From contig NZ_BRXR01000001.1 of NCBI RefSeq assembly GCF_026012015.1, forward strand, positions 714,001-778,000: a DNA stretch of 64,000 nucleotides, read 5' to 3'. Shown piece after piece: positions 60,684 through 64,000 of the stretch. Under the pieces are notes generated by a model. It was given only the letters and a program-made list of their open reading frames with translations. It was not told where the DNA came from and did not search any database. The position numbers were made by a program, and so were the translations under genes. Within the stretch, counting starts at the first letter, position 1, and each line of letters opens with the position of its first letter. This DNA is from Clostridium omnivorum (GTDB taxonomy: Bacteria; Bacillota; Clostridia; Clostridiales; Clostridiaceae).

Positions 60684-61508
60684 ATGCAAAGTTGGGATTT
60701 TAAATCACTGGTGCTATGTAATGAAATCAGTCTATCAAAGATTGCGGCTCACTTTGGAATAAACAAAAAGTTTAAATGGGAAGATCCTCTTGTGCTGCAT
60801 GATAACGGGTTGAAGGGAATTGTTAAGGGAACTGAGAACAAATGGGTTTATATATATGCTTTTGGTTCTATAGTGTTCATCAATATGGAATTTCACGAAA
60901 TTCAGGATACAATAAAATATTTAAAAGATGTTGATCCAAATTTAAAAAATAGTTTTGCAAATAATTATCAAGATGAATATAGATTGGAAATAGATCCTAC
61001 ATATGATTTTGCTCTATATAATGATTTAATGACCTCAAATGAATTTATGCCTTATCATCTTGATATTATATCAATGATACTGGCAAAATCAACTGCTTTT
61101 GATAAAATTGAAGCTGATACCGATAAGCTTTTAGACAGTATTGAAGATGTAATAAATTTTCTTGAAAAAGGTAAATTTAATATGTCTGATGAGCAAATTG
61201 CAAAGACTTCTGCTAAAGTTTTAAGATTTAAATACAATACTATATCTAACCTTATGCTTTTAGATAAACCTAGTTCAGCTTGGGACAATGAAGATATTGA
61301 AAATTTCTTTATGCTCATGTCTGGTTTGTTCGATTTAAAAGATCGATTCCAAAAGATATCACATAAAACTCAAATACTTCAAGATAGTACTGATGTTTTT
61401 GCTTCTTTAACCCATGAAAGAAGAGGAACAAAATTAGAAATAATGGTTATTATTTTAATTTTATTTGAGTTGATTATAGGTATAGCTGAATTTGTTATGA
61501 GATTTTAA
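60684..61508 (+). CDS. RMD1/YagE (DUF155) family protein
   Basis: 274 residues. KWVYIYAFGSIVFINMEFHEIQD, then YDFALYNDLMTSNEF, RFKYNTISNLMLLDKPSSAWD and a C-terminal membrane segment (IMVIILILFELIIGIAEFV) match the RMD1/Sif2/DUF155 family of mitochondria and bacteria. Its function in bacteria is unknown; it is probably anchored in the membrane with a large cytosolic domain. AAGGAGAAAGGATG lies upstream of the ATG. It stands alone with a terminator. Confidence 0.85.
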   Translation: MQSWDFKSLVLCNEISLSKIAAHFGINKKFKWEDPLVLHDNGLKGIVKGTENKWVYIYAFGSIVFINMEFHEIQDTIKYLKDVDPNLKNSFANNYQDEYRLEIDPTYDFALYNDLMTSNEFMPYHLDIISMILAKSTAFDKIEADTDKLLDSIEDVINFLEKGKFNMSDEQIAKTSAKVLRFKYNTISNLMLLDKPSSAWDNEDIENFFMLMSGLFDLKDRFQKISHKTQILQDSTDVFASLTHERRGTKLEIMVIILILFELIIGIAEFVMRF

Positions 61509-61531
61509 AAGGCTGCATTATGCAGCCTTTT
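61507..61531 (+). terminator. Terminator of the RMD1-family gene
   Basis: AAAAGGCTGCA pairs with TGCAGCCTTTT around TTA; the stop codon is within the first A run. Confidence 0.9.
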
Positions 61532-61581
61532 ATTTATATAAAACCCTAGTAATTTTCTAATTTGTCATTGTGTCTCTTACC

Positions 61582-61998
61582 TTATGCAATAGCTACGTAC
61601 TCTTTCATAAAATCGGGTACTTCACTTTCCTCATGATTAATGTTTATATATAAGTCGACATTCATTTTTTTAGCTATTTTCTCCATATCAAAAAATAAAT
61701 GCGCCGCATCTTTCATATCTCCATTGATAATATTAAACAACCCATCAATAAAAATGGTATCAATGTCATAGTCCTCTGAAAGAATACCGCACAAAAAACC
61801 GTAGAAACAATTGTTGTCCTTTAAATTGTAGTCCTCTGTAGAAATAAATCTGATTTTTCTATCCAAATCAAAAATATGTCTACTGTCATCATCAATATAA
61901 ACTACATCTCCCTTGCACTCTAAAGCAATCTCGTTTGCCCTTCCGATTAATGCTTTAGTTTTTCCTGAACCTCTCTTATTGCAGAATACATGAATCAT
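61582..61998 (-). CDS. Small P-loop NTPase-like protein
   Basis: 138 residues from MIHVFCNKRGSGKTKALIGR. A Walker A (NKRGSGKTKA) starts the protein, and DYDIDTIFIDGLFNI looks like a Walker B strand. It lacks a full AAA or Rad51-like core, so it may be a small twitching-ATPase-like or thymidine-kinase-like fold. I do not recognise a family. GGGTGATTATC precedes the chosen ATG; an in-frame ATG 21 bases upstream lacks a ribosome site. Confidence 0.8.
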   Translation of the reverse strand: MIHVFCNKRGSGKTKALIGRANEIALECKGDVVYIDDDSRHIFDLDRKIRFISTEDYNLKDNNCFYGFLCGILSEDYDIDTIFIDGLFNIINGDMKDAAHLFFDMEKIAKKMNVDLYININHEESEVPDFMKEYVAIA

Positions 61999-62125
61999 GA
62001 TAATCACCCTTTCTAACATTTTTTAGGTGCTGTTTCCTACATTATATATTATTCAGAATATTTAATCAATATGACTTGCAGCATTTTTTGAAATGTTCAA
62101 AAAATTTTAAATATTTAACAACGTT

Positions 62126-63268
62126 TTATCTATCAATAGCACCTGGATAAATAACCTTAAACTGGTTATGCTCTAAAGAATTAACAAACATTACTTTGCC
62201 CTTATTTTTAAACGCCTTTTTCATCTTTGAAAAGCCTCTTGTTGATTTTATAAATCTCTTTTTTCTGTCAAGAGAAACAAGCTTTTCATAAATCCACATA
62301 TTTCTTCTTAAGTAATCATGACTATTTGGATCTTTCCCTCTTACTAATATTCCTGGGCTTATAATACTAATACTCTTCTCTGTGACTACCACCTCTATTT
62401 CCTTATAAAAAATAGTGTAATCTCTGTAAAGTACTGCATTTTTTACTCCTTCATATATAGCCTCAACTGGGTAATTGTCAGGGAGTATTTTTTTTAATAC
62501 TTCTTCACTTTTTTCTAAAATAGATATTAAATCACCTTGGATTATTGTTATCTCATCCGTGGATTTATTTACCTTATTAACTATTCTTATCATATTGTGA
62601 GGAATATATACATAGTTTGTTTTAGAAAATACTAATAATCCTCCTAGAGTTACAAAATATTCTCCCAACTCCCTATCCTTAGTAACAATTGATGCATTTT
62701 CCATAAGTAAAAATCTATTTTCATCATTTACCTCTATACTATGTGAAGAAAAATACTCATCCACAAGTTTAACATCTATACAGTCTAAACTTGCATGGAT
62801 TATTGGACAAAGCTCTACATTCAGAGCAAGGTTTTCTTGAAGTGCAGAAACTAACTCTTCTTTTCTCATAGTATCGGTTGTAGAACCTCTTCTAATATAA
62901 AAGGCTCCATTTTCTCTCATCTGGTAAGGTTTTTGACCTCCATCATAAATTGCTATAACAGCTACATACTTATTTTCAACCTGGACAAATTCCAAGGATA
63001 TAGGTATTGGAGGCTCACAACGAGAACTTATAATCTGCTGAATTTGCTCTTCGCTAATAGATAAATTTTCTACTCCCACTATTATTTTGGTTTTATCTTC
63101 TACTCCAATAATTAGAAACCCTCTCCCACCTCTCGAATTTCCTATTGCTATAATATCTTTAGTCAGTTCTTTTCTTCCACTTTCAGTATCTATATCTATC
63201 TTAAGTTTAAAGTCCAGTTTGGGACCTTCTTCTCTTTTAATAAGATTCATTAGTTTCTTCTTATCCAT
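62126..63268 (-). CDS. AlbA_2 (Schlafen-like) DNA-binding domain protein
   Basis: 380 residues. An N-terminal AlbA_2 domain (about 5-130) shows EGPKLDFKLKIDIDTESGR, IIAIGNSRGGRGFLIIGVED and QIISSRCEPPIPISL. YQMRENGAFYIRRGSTTDTM is the classic continuation. The C-terminal half (about 200-380) has GVKNAVLYRDYTIFYKEIEVV and ISIISPGILVRGK, recalling the ATP-binding HATPase_c-type domain of these putative transcriptional regulators. The function is unknown. It lies next to the diguanylate cyclase gene. Confidence 0.88.
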   Translation of the reverse strand: MDKKKLMNLIKREEGPKLDFKLKIDIDTESGRKELTKDIIAIGNSRGGRGFLIIGVEDKTKIIVGVENLSISEEQIQQIISSRCEPPIPISLEFVQVENKYVAVIAIYDGGQKPYQMRENGAFYIRRGSTTDTMRKEELVSALQENLALNVELCPIIHASLDCIDVKLVDEYFSSHSIEVNDENRFLLMENASIVTKDRELGEYFVTLGGLLVFSKTNYVYIPHNMIRIVNKVNKSTDEITIIQGDLISILEKSEEVLKKILPDNYPVEAIYEGVKNAVLYRDYTIFYKEIEVVVTEKSISIISPGILVRGKDPNSHDYLRRNMWIYEKLVSLDRKKRFIKSTRGFSKMKKAFKNKGKVMFVNSLEHNQFKVIYPGAIDR

Positions 63269-63332
63269 AAAACACTACCCACCCTTACTTTGTATTATAC
63301 TATGTTTTATTTTAATAAATTATACAATAAAA

Positions 63333-63350
63333 GACGGTGAAATCACCGTC
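63333..63350 (-). terminator. Terminator of the GGDEF gene
   Basis: GACGGTGA pairs with TCACCGTC around AA, followed on the minus strand by TTTTATTG. Confidence 0.8.
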
Positions 63351-63353
63351 AAA

Positions 63354-64000
63354 TTATGCACTAACAACCATATTCTTTCCCCATCTTTTAGCATTGTACA
63401 TCATTGTATCTGCCACATTTAATACCTTGTTTAAATCTCTTATGCCTTCTTCATAATACCCTATTCCAAAACTAGCGCTGAATTTCACCTTAGCTCCATT
63501 AGTCTCAAGACTATTTTCATTTATCCTGACCCTAATGTTATTAATTTTCCTATAAATAATTTCATGGTCTTGTACATTATTTATATAGAGTACAATTTCT
63601 TCTCCACCATATCTTGCAACTATGTCTTCTTTATTTACAGAATTTGATATTATTCTAGCTGCCTCTATAAGAACATTGTCTCCCACTTGATGGCCGTATA
63701 GATCATTAACTCTTTTAAAGTTATCTAAATCAATCATAACTATAGCAAAATCCCCTTCAGGATTTACTTTTATTTTATGTTCTACTAATTCAAAGAAATG
63801 TCGTCTATTGTAAATGCCAAGCAGTGGATCCTTTATTGCGGTTTCCTTAAGCTTTTTATATAAAAAGTTATTTTCTAGAGCTATTCCAATCTGATTAGCT
63901 ATTGCTGTAATATAGGTTACATGTTCGCTATTAAAAAAGTCATAAAGTGAATGTTCTACTATAATATAACCTCTGTAAATTTCACCTATATATACAGGAA
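63354..64000 (-). CDS. GAF-GGDEF diguanylate cyclase (5' end beyond window)
   Basis: The frame is open to the right edge, so the start is missing; about 214 residues are present. The edge part reads PVYIGEIYRGYIIVEHSLYD and then ITAIANQIGIALENNFLYKK, the end of a GAF domain. The GGDEF domain follows from KDPLLGIYNRRHFFE, with VMIDLDNFKRVNDLYGHQ and the active-site motif VARYGGEEIVLY (GGEEI). It probably makes cyclic di-GMP. The inhibitory RxxD site before the motif is not evident. An internal ATG at 63735-63737 is not the start. Confidence 0.95.
   Translation of the reverse strand, partial: PVYIGEIYRGYIIVEHSLYDFFNSEHVTYITAIANQIGIALENNFLYKKLKETAIKDPLLGIYNRRHFFELVEHKIKVNPEGDFAIVMIDLDNFKRVNDLYGHQVGDNVLIEAARIISNSVNKEDIVARYGGEEIVLYINNVQDHEIIYRKINNIRVRINENSLETNGAKVKFSASFGIGYYEEGIRDLNKVLNVADTMMYNAKRWGKNMVVSA

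Noticed and set aside
62126-63268. Defence-island interpretation of the AlbA_2 protein and the small P-loop protein
   Set aside because: Their neighbours are a diguanylate cyclase and housekeeping genes; no nuclease, methylase or other defence gene is present.

Overview
The window is AT-rich, densely coded DNA from an endospore-forming Firmicute, most likely Clostridium sensu stricto. The evidence is a clostridial-type two-subunit L-serine dehydratase, a SpoVA operon, a SleB cortex-lytic enzyme, T-box leaders on aminoacyl-tRNA synthetase genes, strong AGGAGG ribosome sites with frequent GTG/TTG starts, and housekeeping genes (trpS, leuS, tyrS, class II aldolase). The species cannot be fixed from sequence alone. 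There is no prophage, CRISPR array, rRNA or tRNA gene. The only mobile-element trace is a broken IS1634-like transposase at about 2.5-3.4 kb.

Layout. 0-3.4 kb: an AraC regulator tail, a hydrolase/membrane fusion protein and the transposase remnant. 3.5-7.5 kb: sleB, then a magnesium module on the minus strand: M-box riboswitch, a 32-codon leader ORF, a PRC/MgtE_N/CBS protein and an Nramp-related transporter. 7.8-15.7 kb: a ParB-like/BMP fusion, a phosphoesterase, a lipid kinase, a CBS protein, a TVP38-family protein, phosphatidylserine synthase behind a structured leader, and a cation/proton antiporter. 15.8-20.8 kb: sdaAB-sdaAA, then a six-gene DUF1657-DUF421-spoVAC-spoVAD-spoVAE-DUF1657 operon. 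21-26.9 kb: a TGS/uridine-kinase-like protein, a DUF421-DUF4363 pair, fba, a peroxiredoxin and a nucleoid-associated protein. 27-33.7 kb: a lipoprotein alpha-amylase, a CYTH/DUF5685/J-domain operon, galE and a nucleotidyltransferase-like protein. 33.7-39.2 kb: a DUF4397 protein, a His-tailed DMT transporter, a 2H phosphoesterase, a GNAT-Nudix fusion, a hydrolase and T-box-trpS. 39.3-47.9 kb: one 2881-residue cyclic beta-1,2-glucan synthase-like protein. 48-52.7 kb: T-box-leuS, a small alarmone synthetase and a DUF2225 protein. 52.8-55.9 kb: an ArsR regulator and a four-module sulfur-transfer flavoprotein. 55.9-64 kb: a phosphoesterase with an FlhB-C-like and a repeat-bearing FliK-like protein, tyrS, an RMD1-family protein, a P-loop protein, an AlbA_2 protein and a partial GAF-GGDEF protein.

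Several systems stand out. (1) The magnesium operon appears to have two control layers: the M-box aptamer and, downstream, a small ORF with a strong ribosome site whose codons can pair with the segment touching the ribosome site of the first transport gene. This resembles the logic of enterobacterial mgtL and is the best candidate here for something undescribed. (2) The pssA leader carries two entangled inverted repeats that must form a pseudoknot or alternative folds. (3) The arsR promoter has a perfect 15-bp inverted repeat between its -35 and -10 boxes, tying it to the sulfur-transfer fusion. (4) The SpoVA operon has the composition of the mobile spoVA2mob type, and its DUF421 protein appears to carry a DUF1657-like tail. 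(5) The FliK-like protein holds five tandem 85-residue repeats. All functions are read from motifs and recalled family knowledge; no database search was run.
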